A stretch of DNA of 64,000 bases from Pseudomonas proteolytica (GTDB taxonomy: Bacteria > Pseudomonadota > Gammaproteobacteria > Pseudomonadales > Pseudomonadaceae): positions 62,001 through 126,000 of the forward strand of contig NZ_VFEV01000014.1 in the NCBI RefSeq assembly GCF_007858275.1. The letters run 5' to 3'. Positions 34,342-43,956 of this stretch are shown here, in pieces. How positions within the stretch are numbered: the first letter of the stretch is position 1; each line of letters begins with the position of its first letter. Both the position numbers and the translations under genes were made by a program. The notes under the pieces are model-generated. The model saw nothing but the letters and a program-made list of their open reading frames with translations, searched no databases and was not told the DNA's origin.

Positions 34342-36030
34342 ATGCAACCTGATTTCTGGAATGACAAACGCGCGGCCGGTGTGCCCAATGAGTTAGACCT
34401 GTCGGCGTACAAGTCAGTAATCGAAGTCTTCGAGCGTTCCTGCAAGGCCTTTGCCGACCGTCCGGCATTCAGCAACATGGGGATCACCCTGACCTACGCC
34501 GACCTGGAGCGCCAGAGCGCGGCGTTCGCCGGCTACCTGCAACACCACACAGACCTGAAACCGGGCGACCGTATTGCGGTGCAGATGCCCAACGTCCTGC
34601 ATTATCCGATTGCCGTCTTCGGCGCCTTGCGCGCCGGGCTGGTGGTGGTCAACACCAACCCGCTGTACACGCCGCGGGAAATGCGTCATCAGTTCAAGGA
34701 CGCAGGCATTCGTGCCCTGGTCTACCTCAACCTGTTCGGTTCCAGGGTGCAGGAAGTGGCGGCCGACACCGAGATCGAATACCTGATCGAAGCCAAGATG
34801 GGCGACTTCATGCCCACTGCCAAGGGTTGGCTGATCAACACTGTGGTCGACAAGGTGAAGAAGATGGTGCCGGCCTACAGCCTGCCCCGGGCGATGTCGT
34901 TCAAGCGCGCCTTGCACATGGGCGCAGGCCTGGCCGTGACCCGCCATCCGGTCACCCTGGATGACATCGCGGTGCTGCAATACACCGGTGGCACCACCGG
35001 CCTGGCCAAGGGCGCGATGCTGACCCACGGCAACCTGGTGGCGAACATGCAACAGGTGCGGGCGTGCATGTCACAGGTGCGCGAAGACGGGCATCCGCTG
35101 GTCAAGGAAGGGCAGGAGGTGATGGTCGCGCCGTTGCCGCTCTACCATATCTATGCCTTCACCGCGAACTGCATGTGCATGATGGTCACCGGCAACCACA
35201 ACGTGCTGATCACCAATCCCCGGGACATCGGCGGCTTTATCAAGGAGTTGAAGAAGTGGCGGTTTACCGGGCTGCTGGGGCTCAACACCCTGTTTGTCGC
35301 GCTGATGGAACACCCGGACTTCAAGACCCTGGACTTCTCCCACCTGAAGATCACCAACTCCGGCGGCACGGCCTTGGTCAAGGCCACGGCCGAACGCTGG
35401 AAGCAGATCACCGGCTGTTCCATCGGCGAAGGCTACGGCCTGACCGAGACGTCGCCGGTGGCCAGCACCAACCCCTATGGTGATCAATCGCGCCTGGGCA
35501 CCGTGGGTATTCCAGTGCCAGGCACGGCGATGAAAGTCATCGATGACGCCGGCGTGGAGTTGCCGCTGGGCGAGCGTGGCGAGTTGTGCATCAAGGGCCC
35601 GCAGGTCATGAAGGGCTACTGGCAGCAACCGGCGGCCACCGCCGAGAGCCTGGATGCCGAGGGCTGGCTCAAGACGGGCGATATTGCGGTGATCGACCCG
35701 GACGGTTTTGTGCGCATTGTCGATCGCAAGAAGGACCTGATCATCGTCTCGGGCTTCAATGTGTACCCCAACGAGATCGAAGACGTAGTGATGGCCCACC
35801 CGAACGTCGCCAACTGCGCGGTGATCGGCGTGCCCGACGAACGCACCGGCGAGGCCGTGAAGCTGTTTGTGGTGGCGCGGGCCCAGGGCGTCAGCCTTGA
35901 GGAGTTGAAGACCTACTGCAAGGCCAACTTCACCGGTTACAAAGTGCCCAAGCACATTGTGTTGCGGGACTCGTTGCCGATGACGCCGGTAGGCAAGATC
36001 CTGCGCCGGGAGCTGCGCGACATCGCCTGA
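34342..36030 (+). CDS. fadD2: long-chain acyl-CoA synthetase FadD2
   Basis: A 562-residue ATP-dependent fatty acid:CoA ligase of the peripheral inner membrane. The AMP-binding motif is YTGGTTGLAKGAMLTH, then GEGYGLTETSPVAS, GWLKTGDIAVIDPDGF and VDRKKDLIIVSGFNVYPNEIE, and the C-terminal catalytic Lys in TPVGKILRRELR. It activates fatty acids for beta-oxidation. It lies next to the divergent hydrolase and upstream of its paralogue fadD1, as in P. aeruginosa PA3300/PA3299. The two proteins are alignable end to end, indicating tandem duplication. Confidence 0.94.
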   Translation: MQPDFWNDKRAAGVPNELDLSAYKSVIEVFERSCKAFADRPAFSNMGITLTYADLERQSAAFAGYLQHHTDLKPGDRIAVQMPNVLHYPIAVFGALRAGLVVVNTNPLYTPREMRHQFKDAGIRALVYLNLFGSRVQEVAADTEIEYLIEAKMGDFMPTAKGWLINTVVDKVKKMVPAYSLPRAMSFKRALHMGAGLAVTRHPVTLDDIAVLQYTGGTTGLAKGAMLTHGNLVANMQQVRACMSQVREDGHPLVKEGQEVMVAPLPLYHIYAFTANCMCMMVTGNHNVLITNPRDIGGFIKELKKWRFTGLLGLNTLFVALMEHPDFKTLDFSHLKITNSGGTALVKATAERWKQITGCSIGEGYGLTETSPVASTNPYGDQSRLGTVGIPVPGTAMKVIDDAGVELPLGERGELCIKGPQVMKGYWQQPAATAESLDAEGWLKTGDIAVIDPDGFVRIVDRKKDLIIVSGFNVYPNEIEDVVMAHPNVANCAVIGVPDERTGEAVKLFVVARAQGVSLEELKTYCKANFTGYKVPKHIVLRDSLPMTPVGKILRRELRDIA

Positions 36031-36053
36031 CCTGGACTGAAATGCGATTCAAA

Positions 36054-36140
36054 TGTGGGAGCTGGCTTGCCTGCGATGGCGGTGTATCAGTCGAAGTATG
36101 TATCGACTGGCCCGCCATCGCCGGCAAGCCAGCTCCTACA
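36054..36140. repeat. REPIN between fadD2 and fadD1
   Basis: Arms TGTGGGAGCTGGCTTGCCTG and CCGGCAAGCCAGCTCCTACA. The rest of the 377-base fadD2-fadD1 gap (36141-36407) is AT-richer and should hold the fadD1 promoter; no other feature is evident. Confidence 0.88.
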
Positions 36141-36407
36141 TTTACGGTGTAAGTCCGCAAAATAGAGCTGTTTCGGGGGTTATAGAATCTTTGCTCTAAA
36201 AATGACTACTGCATATTCTTGAGTCATATTTATGACTGTAGGGCCCTCTTTTGGCTCTAGGCGGCCCTTTGCAAAGCTGCTACTCTCGGCGCGCTTTGTG
36301 ACCTCTCGGCCTGCTTGAAACAGCCAGAATCACCTAAAAAAACACACACAAATAATAATCGCATCAAATGCGGTGAATGAATTCGCGTCGCTGAGGAGTG
36401 GGCTTCC

Positions 36408-38099
36408 ATGATCGAAGACTTTTGGAAGGATAAGTACCCCGCCGGGATTGCTGCAGACATCAATCCAGACGAGTATCAAAATATTCAGGCGGTACTGAAA
36501 CAGTCCTGCCAGCGCTTCGCCGACAAACCGGCTTTCAGCAACCTGGGCAAGACCATCACCTACGGTGAGCTGTACGAACTGTCCGGTGCCTTTGCCGCGT
36601 ACCTGCAACAGCATACCGACTTGCAGCCCGGTGATCGAATCGCCGTGCAATTGCCCAACCTCCTGCAATACCCGGTGGCCGTGTTTGGCGCCATCCGTGC
36701 CGGCCTGGTCGTGGTCAACACCAACCCGCTGTACACCGCGCGGGAAATGGAACACCAGTTCAACGATTCCGGGGCCAAGGCCCTTATCTGCCTGGCCAAT
36801 ATGGCGCACCTGGCGGAAAAAGTCGTACCCAAGACTGGCGTCAAGCATGTGATCGTCACTGAAGTGGCTGACCTGCTGCCACCGCTCAAGCGGCTGCTGA
36901 TCAACAGCGTCATCAAGTACGTGAAGAAAATGGTCCCGGCGTATCACTTGCCCCAGGCGATCAAGTTCAACGACGTCCTGGCCAAGGGCCATGGCCAGCC
37001 GGTCAACGAAGTCAGTCCCGCCAGCGAAGACGTGGCCGTGCTGCAATACACCGGTGGCACCACCGGCGTAGCCAAGGGCGCGATGCTCACCCATCGCAAC
37101 CTGGTGGCCAACATGCTGCAGTGCAAGGCGCTGATGGGCTCCAACCTCAATGAAGGTTGCGAGATCCTGATCACACCGCTGCCGCTTTACCACATCTATG
37201 CCTTCACCTTTCATTGCATGGCGATGATGCTGATCGGCAACCACAACATCCTGATCAGCAACCCGCGCGACTTGCCGGCGATGGTCAAGGAGTTGTCGAA
37301 GTGGAAGTTCAGCGGCTTTGTCGGCCTGAACACCCTGTTCGTTGCGCTGTGCAACAACGAAGGCTTTCGCAAGCTGGACTTCTCGGCGCTCAAGGTCACC
37401 CTGTCGGGTGGCATGGCCCTGCAACTGGCGGCAGCCGAGCGTTGGAAAGCCGTGACCGGCTGCAGCATCTGTGAAGGTTACGGCATGACCGAAACCAGCC
37501 CGGTGGCCACGGTCAACCCGATCCAGAATATCCAGATCGGCACCATCGGCATTCCGGTGCCTTCGACGCTGTGCAAGGTCATCTCGGATGAGGGCGTCGA
37601 GTTGCCCCTGGGCGAAATCGGCGAACTGTGCGTCAAGGGCCCGCAAGTAATGAAAGGTTACTGGCAGCGTGAAGACGCCACCGCCGAAGTCCTCGACAGC
37701 CAAGGCTGGTTGAAGACCGGTGATATCGCGATCATCCAGCCAGACGGCTACATGCGTATCGTTGATCGCAAGAAGGACATGATTCTGGTCTCCGGTTTCA
37801 ACGTCTACCCCAACGAGCTGGAAGACGTGCTGGCAAGCTTGCCAGGCGTGCTGCAGTGCGCAGCCATTGGTGTGCCGGACGAGAAGTCGGGCGAGCACAT
37901 CAAGCTGTTCATCGTGGTCAAGCCGGGCGCGACGCTGACCAAGGAGCAGGTGATGGAGCATATGCGCGCCAACGTCACCGGCTACAAAGTGCCGAAGGCT
38001 GTTGAATTCCGCGAAGCGCTGCCGACCACCAACGTGGGCAAGATCCTGCGTCGTGAGTTGCGTGATGAAGAGCTGAAGAAGTTGGGCCTGAAGAAGTAA
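36408..38099 (+). CDS. fadD1: long-chain acyl-CoA synthetase FadD1
   Basis: A 563-residue acyl-CoA ligase with the same motifs as FadD2: YTGGTTGVAKGAMLTHRN, CEGYGMTETSPVATVN, GWLKTGDIAIIQPDGY, VDRKKDMILVSGFNVYPNELE and TNVGKILRRELRDEELKKLG. In P. aeruginosa FadD1 prefers long-chain and FadD2 shorter-chain fatty acids; whether this holds here cannot be read from sequence. GAGGAG lies upstream of the ATG. It has its own promoter region and ends in a strong terminator at 38101. Confidence 0.95.
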   Translation: MIEDFWKDKYPAGIAADINPDEYQNIQAVLKQSCQRFADKPAFSNLGKTITYGELYELSGAFAAYLQQHTDLQPGDRIAVQLPNLLQYPVAVFGAIRAGLVVVNTNPLYTAREMEHQFNDSGAKALICLANMAHLAEKVVPKTGVKHVIVTEVADLLPPLKRLLINSVIKYVKKMVPAYHLPQAIKFNDVLAKGHGQPVNEVSPASEDVAVLQYTGGTTGVAKGAMLTHRNLVANMLQCKALMGSNLNEGCEILITPLPLYHIYAFTFHCMAMMLIGNHNILISNPRDLPAMVKELSKWKFSGFVGLNTLFVALCNNEGFRKLDFSALKVTLSGGMALQLAAAERWKAVTGCSICEGYGMTETSPVATVNPIQNIQIGTIGIPVPSTLCKVISDEGVELPLGEIGELCVKGPQVMKGYWQREDATAEVLDSQGWLKTGDIAIIQPDGYMRIVDRKKDMILVSGFNVYPNELEDVLASLPGVLQCAAIGVPDEKSGEHIKLFIVVKPGATLTKEQVMEHMRANVTGYKVPKAVEFREALPTTNVGKILRRELRDEELKKLGLKK

Positions 38100-38100
38100 A

Positions 38101-38130
38101 CAAAAAGCCCCGCGCATGCGGGGCTTTTTA
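38101..38130. terminator. bidirectional terminator of fadD1 and the convergent 125-residue gene
   Basis: AAAAAGCCCCGCGCATGCGGGGCTTTTT is a self-complementary stem with T-runs on both strands. Confidence 0.9.
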
Positions 38131-38158
38131 TTGGGCGCTGATTGGACTGCAATCCAAA

Positions 38159-38186
38159 TGTGGGAGCAGGCAAGCCAGCTCCCACA
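38159..38186. repeat. single compact REP palindrome
   Basis: TGTGGGAGC-AGGCAAGCCA-GCTCCCACA: the two arms of a REPIN joined without a loop. Confidence 0.85.
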
Positions 38187-38201
38187 TTTTTGAGCGCCTG
38201 C

Positions 38202-38579
38202 TTACAGGGCGAACTGCGCGAAGCTCACGCCAGCGCCCGCCGGGCGTACATCCTTGAGGAACGAGTCCTTGTCCGCGCTCAGCTCCAGGGTAATCTCCGG
38301 CTTGCGCTTGCCCGCATTGCGCACCACCAACCCTTCAAGCTTTTCACGCAGGAACGCGGTCGGTACTTTCAAGTGCAGCAACTGGTCGGTCTCGGCGTTG
38401 TGCATCAACAAGTGAATCCACTCGTACTGCCCAATGGCAATGCGGGCCACCGGTAGGTCGAACCACCAGATGTTGCGCTTGCGGTCCAGGTCGGTGAAGT
38501 GGCAGTTGTTGACGCCGAGCACGGCACCGCCCAGTTCCAGGTTTCTGCGGGCGATGGCCTGTGATTTATTGAGTTTCAT
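38202..38579 (-). CDS. conserved hypothetical protein, 125 residues
   Basis: Starts MKLNKSQAIARRNLELGGAV and is mixed beta/alpha in pattern, with a basic stretch (DLDRKRNIWWFDLPV) and a C-terminal part RPAGAGVSFAQFAL. AGGAAGG precedes ATG 38579 closely; the longer frame to 38696 is not supported. No domain is recognised; the MKLNKSQAIARR start recalls small Pseudomonas proteins of unknown function. No signal peptide or TM segment. It converges with fadD1 and shares its terminator region. Confidence 0.7.
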   Translation of the reverse strand: MKLNKSQAIARRNLELGGAVLGVNNCHFTDLDRKRNIWWFDLPVARIAIGQYEWIHLLMHNAETDQLLHLKVPTAFLREKLEGLVVRNAGKRKPEITLELSADKDSFLKDVRPAGAGVSFAQFAL

Positions 38580-38778
38580 AACCTTCCTACGGGATCTGTT
38601 ATTCAGCGATTGAGCCTGAATCTGCCGGGCATTCTCGGGGGTTGGCGGCAAAACATAAAGCCAAACCTGTATGGGGTGATGAAATGCCTCACGCAAATAA
38701 TTGAAACTCTGCGCAGAGGCCCAGGGTCAACCCTTACGTAATGACCAAAACCCTTGATTGTTCTTACGGAGAAATACC

Positions 38779-38970
38779 ATGGGCAGCACAGCGGATAAGG
38801 CAAAAGGTTTAGCTAACGAAGCCATCGGCAACATCAAGCAAGGTTTCGGCAAAGCCACTGACAACACCAAGCTTGAGACTGAAGGCAAGATTCAAGAGAA
38901 GAAGGGCGAAGCCCAGCAAGCGGTCGGCAAGGTCAAGGATGCGGTAAAGAATACCGTCGACAAGGCTTGA
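38779..38970 (+). CDS. CsbD-family stress-response protein
   Basis: A 63-residue hydrophilic helical protein with the CsbD repeats KAKGLANEAIGNIKQGFGKATDN and KIQEKKGEAQQAVGKVKDAVKNTVDKA. Such proteins accumulate under general or envelope stress; the molecular role is unclear. ACGGAGAAATACC before ATG 38779 is a good ribosome site; the seven extra upstream codons are not needed. It is followed by its own terminator. Confidence 0.9.
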   Translation: MGSTADKAKGLANEAIGNIKQGFGKATDNTKLETEGKIQEKKGEAQQAVGKVKDAVKNTVDKA

Positions 38971-38995
38971 TTCCAGCATTTGCAACACGCAGTAC

Positions 38996-39022
38996 AACGG
39001 CCATCCACGGATGGCCGTTTTT
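38996..39022 (+). terminator. terminator of the csbD-like gene
   Basis: AACGGCCATCC/GGATGGCCGTT around AC, then TTT. Confidence 0.85.
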
Positions 39023-39145
39023 ATGTCACGCCCGATGTTTAAAGTTTCGAAATTGTTTCAAGGTCGCCAAATAGGCTACCTTGATGTAGAAAACGGCCCC
39101 TGAGTCGCCCACGAACTCAACCTTTTTGCGGCGAAAGGAGACGCT

Positions 39146-40099
39146 ATGATTTTTCCGGTATTAAAAGATCTGCCGCTGCACCGCGTATTGATGCGCACCG
39201 TCACAGAATTCATCGATGACGAGATGCCCACCTACGCCTCGGCACTGGCCTACCAGATGCTGTTTTCGCTGTTCCCCTTCCTGCTGTTCCTGATTGCCCT
39301 GATCGGTTTCCTGCACCTGCCGGATTTCTTCAGTTGGCTGCGCCTGCAATCGGAACTGGTGCTGCCGCCCCAGGCCCTGGAGCAGGTCAACCCGGTGATC
39401 GACCAATTGCAGCAATCGAAGGGCGGGCTGCTGTCGGTGGGTATCGTCATCGCGCTGTGGACCGCCTCGGCCGGCGTGCGCCTGATGATGAGCGCGATGA
39501 ATGCCGCCTACGACGTGGTGGAAGGCCGGCCGATCTGGAAGCGCTTCCCGCTGTCGATTCTCTACACCGTGGGCATCGCCGGCATGTTGCTGGCCGCTGC
39601 CGCGCTGATGGTGCTGGGGCCGCAAGTGATGGAGTGGCTGGCCGGGCAGATCGGCATGCAGGAATTTGTCGTTACCCTGTGGACCATCCTGCGGTGGCCC
39701 TTGATCGTGATCCTGCTGATGTTCGCCGTGGCGTTGATGTACTACGTGATGCCGGATGTGAAGCAGAAATTTCGCTTTATCACGCCAGGCTCAGTGCTGG
39801 CGGTGGTGGTCTGGATCGTGGCTTCATTGGGCTTTGGCTATTACGTCAAGACCTTCGCCGACTACAACGCCATGTATGGCAGCATCGGTGCGATCATCGT
39901 GCTGTTGTTGTATTTCTACATTTCCGCCGCCGTATTGTTGCTCGGTGCGGAAATGAATGCGGTGATCGAACATATGTCCGCCGAAGGCAAGGATCCGGGG
40001 GAGAAGGATTTTGGCGAACACCACCCCGATGAAAAACAGCATGTCTCGGGCCTCGGCCGGGACCACTCGATTCCCAAGCCCACCACTGATGAAACCTGA
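39146..40099 (+). CDS. YihY/UPF0761 family inner-membrane protein
   Basis: A 317-residue protein with about six TM helices, formerly called BrkB-like or ribonuclease BN by mistake. MPTYASALAYQMLFSLFPFLLFLIAL, GVRLMMSAMNAAYDVVEGRP and the segment YNAMYGSIGAIIVLLLYFYISA with AVLLLGAEMNAVIEH are diagnostic. The C-terminal 40 residues are charged and His-rich (DFGEHHPDEKQH). Function is not established. It lies three bases before def, so they may be co-transcribed, although def usually has other neighbours; this one may be a second deformylase. Confidence 0.88.
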   Translation: MIFPVLKDLPLHRVLMRTVTEFIDDEMPTYASALAYQMLFSLFPFLLFLIALIGFLHLPDFFSWLRLQSELVLPPQALEQVNPVIDQLQQSKGGLLSVGIVIALWTASAGVRLMMSAMNAAYDVVEGRPIWKRFPLSILYTVGIAGMLLAAAALMVLGPQVMEWLAGQIGMQEFVVTLWTILRWPLIVILLMFAVALMYYVMPDVKQKFRFITPGSVLAVVVWIVASLGFGYYVKTFADYNAMYGSIGAIIVLLLYFYISAAVLLLGAEMNAVIEHMSAEGKDPGEKDFGEHHPDEKQHVSGLGRDHSIPKPTTDET

Positions 40100-40102
40100 C
40101 CG

Positions 40103-40642
40103 ATGATTCGTGAAATTCTGAAAATGGGCGACGAACGCCTGCTGCGTATCGCGCCACCGGTACCACCGGAAATGTTCGACAGCCCCGAGCTGTGGCAACT
40201 GATCGATGACATGTTCCAGACCATGGAGCATGTGGGCGGCGTCGGCCTGGCCGCGCCGCAGATTGGTGTCGATCTGCAACTGGTGATCTTCGGCTTCGAA
40301 AGCAGCGAGCGCTACCCGGAAGCTCCGGCGGTGCCCCAGACCATCCTGATCAACCCGCTGATTACACCGCTGAGCCCGGTGTTGGAGGAGGGCTATGAAG
40401 GCTGCCTGTCGGTGCCAGGCCTGCGTGGTGCAGTGGATCGCTACCAGCAGATTCGCTACGAAGGGTTTGACCCCAAGGGCGAGCCGATTGTGCGGATTGC
40501 CGATGGTTTCCATGCGCGGGTGGTGCAGCACGAATGCGACCACTTGATCGGTCGCCTGTACCCTTCGCGCATCACTGATTTCAGCAAGTTCGGGTTTATC
40601 GAGGTGATGTTCCCCGAACTGGATCCTGCCGCCGACGCCTAG
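40103..40642 (+). CDS. def: peptide deformylase
   Basis: A 179-residue Fe/Zn enzyme removing the N-formyl group from new proteins. All three motifs are present: [21 protein letters not shown] (metal Cys) and QHECDHLIG (HEXXH). Its length and the missing fmt/rsmB neighbours suggest it is the additional deformylase often found in Pseudomonas rather than the one beside fmt. It begins three bases after the YihY gene. The stop overlaps the convergent GNAT gene by four bases. Confidence 0.95.
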   Translation: MIREILKMGDERLLRIAPPVPPEMFDSPELWQLIDDMFQTMEHVGGVGLAAPQIGVDLQLVIFGFESSERYPEAPAVPQTILINPLITPLSPVLEEGYEGCLSVPGLRGAVDRYQQIRYEGFDPKGEPIVRIADGFHARVVQHECDHLIGRLYPSRITDFSKFGFIEVMFPELDPAADA

Positions 40643-41055
40643 GCCTGGCGGCACACGCCCATGGCGATCATCGGCTTGTTGCGCTTATAGCGCACCAGGC
40701 GCTCGGCCAGGGACTGTGGCAACACCGTCTGCTGGCTGAAGCCCTGGGCTGCATAAAACCCTTCCAGGTCCGGGTGGCACAGCAGCCATACCGAGCCTTC
40801 GACAGGCGCGATCGCTTGCGCAATCAGCCGCGTCGCCAGCCCTTGCCCACGTAATGCCGGATCGACAAACAGCCCGGTCAGCCACTGGCCGCCGACCACG
40901 GGGCTCAGGCACAGACCGGCCACAATCTCGCTATTACGCGCCACCCACAATTGGCCGCCCTTGAGGGCTTTCATCGATGAGTTGTGGCTGCGATAAAACT
41001 TGTTAAGCAGCGGCCACAGGGGCTCTGCCAGTTGATCAATGTGCAACTCGGGCAT
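40639..41055 (-). CDS. GNAT-family N-acetyltransferase
   Basis: A 138-residue protein. The acetyl-CoA motif A is visible in [24 protein letters not shown] (R/QxxGxG/A), followed by [20 protein letters not shown]. It acetylates an unknown small molecule or protein. The start [28 protein letters not shown] is shared with other Pseudomonas GNAT proteins. It converges with def. Confidence 0.85.
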   Translation of the reverse strand: MPELHIDQLAEPLWPLLNKFYRSHNSSMKALKGGQLWVARNSEIVAGLCLSPVVGGQWLTGLFVDPALRGQGLATRLIAQAIAPVEGSVWLLCHPDLEGFYAAQGFSQQTVLPQSLAERLVRYKRNKPMIAMGVCRQA

Positions 41056-41169
41056 GGTGGTATGACAGGTGTGATCCAGGGGCGGGGATTATAAGTCGGG
41101 CAAAGCGCCTTCTGGTGGACAATAGGTGTTATACCCCTTGTTACTTCCTCTGTTAGTGGAGCATGCAGC

Positions 41170-41286
41170 ATGGCCAAAGGTATGGATTCAAAGAAAGCCG
41201 CGAAGAAAAAACCGGCAAAGACCGCTGATGAAAAACGTGCGGACAAAAAAGCCAAGAAGACCGAGACAGGCCTGTTCGGTCACTGA
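41170..41286 (+). CDS. small Lys/Ala-rich basic protein, 38 residues
   Basis: Starts MAKGMDSKKAAKKKPAKTAD and ends in KKTETGLFGH. ATG 41170 has GTGGAGC about ten bases upstream. The composition (about one third Lys) and short length suggest a nucleic-acid-binding or ribosome-associated peptide, but no function is known to me. It was found by reading the frame, being too short for usual cut-offs. A REPIN follows ten bases after the stop. Confidence 0.6.
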   Translation: MAKGMDSKKAAKKKPAKTADEKRADKKAKKTETGLFGH

Positions 41287-41295
41287 GTACTTCAC

Positions 41296-41395
41296 TGTAG
41301 GAGCGAGCTTGCTCGCGAAGAGCGTTAACGAAAACGCGTGTTCGCAGGAAAAACACGGCGCTCTCGAGCTTTTCGCGAGCAAGCTCGCTCCTACA
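41296..41395. repeat. REPIN (GGAGCGAGCTTGCTCGCGAA type)
   Basis: Perfect arms TGTAGGAGCGAGCTTGCTCG and complement, with a loop unlike the oprB pair. Confidence 0.9.
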
Positions 41396-41631
41396 GCGGC
41401 ATCGATACATCCTGCCCCTGCACATCCCCTTCAACACCTGTCTATAAATGCTGGCTGATTAATGGCCTTGCATAGCGCCAAGCCCTGTCTATGCTCACCC
41501 ATAACCACTTATGTCGCTTGCCATATGAAGCGTTTCGGGTGGCTGTTTGCATAGTGGTTGATGAGCACTATACAAACTGTGAATAGATAAGTGCGTATGT
41601 CAAAGCGCCGGAAAAAGGAGCTGCAGGTTAA

Positions 41632-41727
41632 ATGGATTTACGTGTGTCGGTTAAAGCTGGCCCCGGCTGGGGTCATCAAGAAAAGGATGCCTTGAAACGA
41701 GCGTTGTCCCATGGACTCTCCGATTAG
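41632..41727 (+). CDS. candidate 31-residue small ORF upstream of the chemoreceptor gene
   Basis: ATG 41632 opens M-D-L-R-V-S-V-K-A-G-P-G-W-G-H and ends at TAG 41725, with AGGTTAA just before it. A second frame at 41597-41695 (32 residues, very basic, starts MSKRRKKELQVKW) overlaps it. At most one is likely real. The whole 465-base interval 41396-41860 otherwise shows only an AT-richer promoter-like region (41450-41620). Confidence 0.25.
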   Translation: MDLRVSVKAGPGWGHQEKDALKRALSHGLSD

Positions 41728-41860
41728 CCATCATTTATCTATCGCCTGACACTTGTCCTGCCTTATGGACAGCTGCGTTTGCCTGTTTTGTGGAAAGTTG
41801 TACTGGGTCAAATCCAAGAACTAACCGTCATTCAAAGACAGCGCTGAAGGTGATCCGATC

Positions 41861-43180
41861 ATGTTTAACCTCCACCACAAATCCGACCTGTTGGAAATCG
41901 AGCGCTTTTCCTGCGCGCTGACCCAGGCCCAAGCCAAGTTGGCGGCCATCAGCCGTTCCATGGCGATGATCGAGTTTGATCGCGACGGCGTGGTACTGGA
42001 TGCCAACGAAAACTTCTGCAAGGTCATGGGTTACAGCGCCGAGGAAGTACGCGGTAAACACCATCGAATCTTCTGTGAAGAGTCCTATTACCGCAGCGAT
42101 GACTACGCCAAATTGTGGCGCGACCTGGGCCAGGGCGAACCCATCAGCGGCACGTTCATGCGCTTGACCAAAACTGGCCAGGAAGTGTGGCTGGAGGCCA
42201 GTTACATGCCGGTCTACGGTCCGGATAAACAAGTGCAGAGCGTGATCAAGGTGGCTGCGGACATTTCCGAACGGGTTCACCGCGAGCACGAAAACCAAAG
42301 CCTGATCGATGCCATAGGCCGCTCCATGGCGGTCATCGAGTTCACGCCCCAGGGGCAGATCCTCAATGCCAACCAGAACTTCTTGAAGACGGTGCAGTAC
42401 TCCCTCGGTGAAATCGTCGGCCAGCACCACAGCATGTTCTGTCATCGCGCCGAGGTGGAATCGCCGACCTACAAAGCATTCTGGGCGTCACTGAACCGGG
42501 GCGAATTCCACTCCCATCGTTTTGAGCGGCGCAACAAACAGGGTCAGACGCTATTTCTGGAAGCCTCCTACAACCCAATCTTCGATGCCAACGGGCGTCT
42601 GTACAAAGTGGTGAAGTTCGCCAGTGACATCACCGACCAAGTCACTACCTTGCGCACCGCTGCCGATTCGGCCCATGCCACCTCGGTGCAGAATGACGCC
42701 TGTGCCCGCAAGGGGTCGGAAGTGGTGCAGCAGACGGTGCAGATCATCGAAGAAATTTCCCGCGACCTCAATCAAGCGGCAGTCAGCATCGACGCGGTAA
42801 GCAAGCAGTCGGACATTATCGGCACCATCGTGCAGACCATTCGCGGGATTGCCGATCAAACCAACCTGTTGGCGCTTAACGCGGCCATTGAAGCGGCACG
42901 GGCCGGTGAGCACGGACGGGGTTTTGCGGTGGTGGCGGACGAGGTGCGCAGCCTGGCGGCGCGTACCAGCCAGGCGACAATCGAGATTGTCGATGTGGTG
43001 CGCAAGAACCACGACTTGTCCCTGAGCGCGGTGTCGAGCATGCAGTCGAGCCTGAGTCGTACCGGCCTGGGGGTGGAGTTGGCCAATGAAGCGGGGCAGG
43101 TGATCCTGGAGATCCAGGAAGGCTCGCGGCATGTGGTGGACGCCATCGGCCAGTTCAACTCCACCCTGCAACTGCAGTAG
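41861..43180 (+). CDS. soluble PAS-PAS methyl-accepting chemotaxis protein, BdlA-like
   Basis: A 439-residue cytoplasmic receptor without TM segments. PAS1 is at about 28-130 ([25 protein letters not shown]) and PAS2 at about 150-255 ([25 protein letters not shown]), both with the HH(R/S)(I/M)FC motif seen in BdlA. The MCP signalling domain (about 270-439) carries the highly conserved tip [34 protein letters not shown]. BdlA of P. aeruginosa (two PAS plus MCP, 417 residues) controls biofilm dispersion; a similar role here is inference. AAGGTGA lies seven bases before the ATG. Confidence 0.9.
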   Translation: MFNLHHKSDLLEIERFSCALTQAQAKLAAISRSMAMIEFDRDGVVLDANENFCKVMGYSAEEVRGKHHRIFCEESYYRSDDYAKLWRDLGQGEPISGTFMRLTKTGQEVWLEASYMPVYGPDKQVQSVIKVAADISERVHREHENQSLIDAIGRSMAVIEFTPQGQILNANQNFLKTVQYSLGEIVGQHHSMFCHRAEVESPTYKAFWASLNRGEFHSHRFERRNKQGQTLFLEASYNPIFDANGRLYKVVKFASDITDQVTTLRTAADSAHATSVQNDACARKGSEVVQQTVQIIEEISRDLNQAAVSIDAVSKQSDIIGTIVQTIRGIADQTNLLALNAAIEAARAGEHGRGFAVVADEVRSLAARTSQATIEIVDVVRKNHDLSLSAVSSMQSSLSRTGLGVELANEAGQVILEIQEGSRHVVDAIGQFNSTLQLQ

Positions 43181-43188
43181 TGCCTCTG

Positions 43189-43288
43189 TGTAGGAGCGAG
43201 CTTGCTCGCGAAAAACTTCAACGATAACGCGGGGTATCTGGTTCCCCGTGGCGGTCTCAGGTTTTTCGCGAGCAAGCTCGCTCCTACA
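43189..43288. repeat. REPIN (GGAGCGAGCTTGCTCGCGAA type)
   Basis: Perfect arms TGTAGGAGCGAGCTTGCTCG and complement, in the gap between two convergent genes. Confidence 0.9.
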
Positions 43289-43305
43289 AAGGGCGTTGTG
43301 CTGAG

Positions 43306-43806
43306 TCAGATTGCGGCTAGGGCGTCTTTGACGGCCTTGATCTGCGGGTCAGCAGTCTTCTCGGCGAACTGCTCCGCTACCTGCATCTTTAGGCGATCAG
43401 CCACTTCCTGGGCAATAGCGTCTTGTTGTTCCACGGGCATCGCTTTTACATCGTCTTCGGTCAGGCCCTTTTCCAGCAGGATCTGATCGCGGATGCGTTC
43501 GGCCGGGGTCTTGGTCATATAGTCGGTGAATTCTGCGCGGGCCTGGGTGCTGGTCGCGGTGGTCGGCGTAGCACTGGTCGGCGGGGTCGCTTGCAATTGC
43601 AGGCGGGTCTTGGCAAAAGCGGCATCCACGTTGCTTGCGGTGGCGTCAGTGGCCTTTTGCGTGGCCTGCACCTGGGTCGCGGCAGCAGCATTCTGCACGT
43701 TCTGCATCACGCCACTGTACAGCGCACTGGCGGCGGCGTTGGCGGGGTCCAGCTCGGGGCGTTTGGACTGTTGGATCACGGACGAGACTTGGGTATTGAC
43801 CAACAT
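43306..43806 (-). CDS. conserved hypothetical protein, 166 residues
   Basis: Starts MLVNTQVSSVIQQSKRPELDP. The middle part (AAAATQVQATQKATDATASN... TPPTSATPTTATSTQ) is Ala/Thr/Gln-rich and probably disordered. The C-terminal third, EFTDYMTKTPAERIRDQILLEKGLTEDDVKAMPVEQQDAIAQEVADRLK, looks like a compact helical domain. No signal peptide, TM segment or known domain. Similar proteins occur in Pseudomonas as hypotheticals. The 150 bases upstream (43807-43956) show nothing specific. Confidence 0.75.
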   Translation of the reverse strand: MLVNTQVSSVIQQSKRPELDPANAAASALYSGVMQNVQNAAAATQVQATQKATDATASNVDAAFAKTRLQLQATPPTSATPTTATSTQARAEFTDYMTKTPAERIRDQILLEKGLTEDDVKAMPVEQQDAIAQEVADRLKMQVAEQFAEKTADPQIKAVKDALAAI

Positions 43807-43956
43807 GATCGGGCACCTGTGGGTTTGAACGATGCAGAGGATTTAGCAATTAGCGTGCCGAGAGCCAACACCCCCGGATTCATTGGCGTTGAGGGCGCTG
43901 CATAGTCATGAGGGGTGCCGCCAACGGCGAATGTTTGCCGCCGGCGGCCACAGGCT

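Noticed and set aside
36330..38117. 595-codon frame opposite fadD1
   Set aside because: Antisense shadow of the acyl-CoA synthetase gene.
38697..38757. possible sRNA between the 125-residue gene and csbD
   Set aside because: No promoter plus terminator pair could be defined in this short interval.
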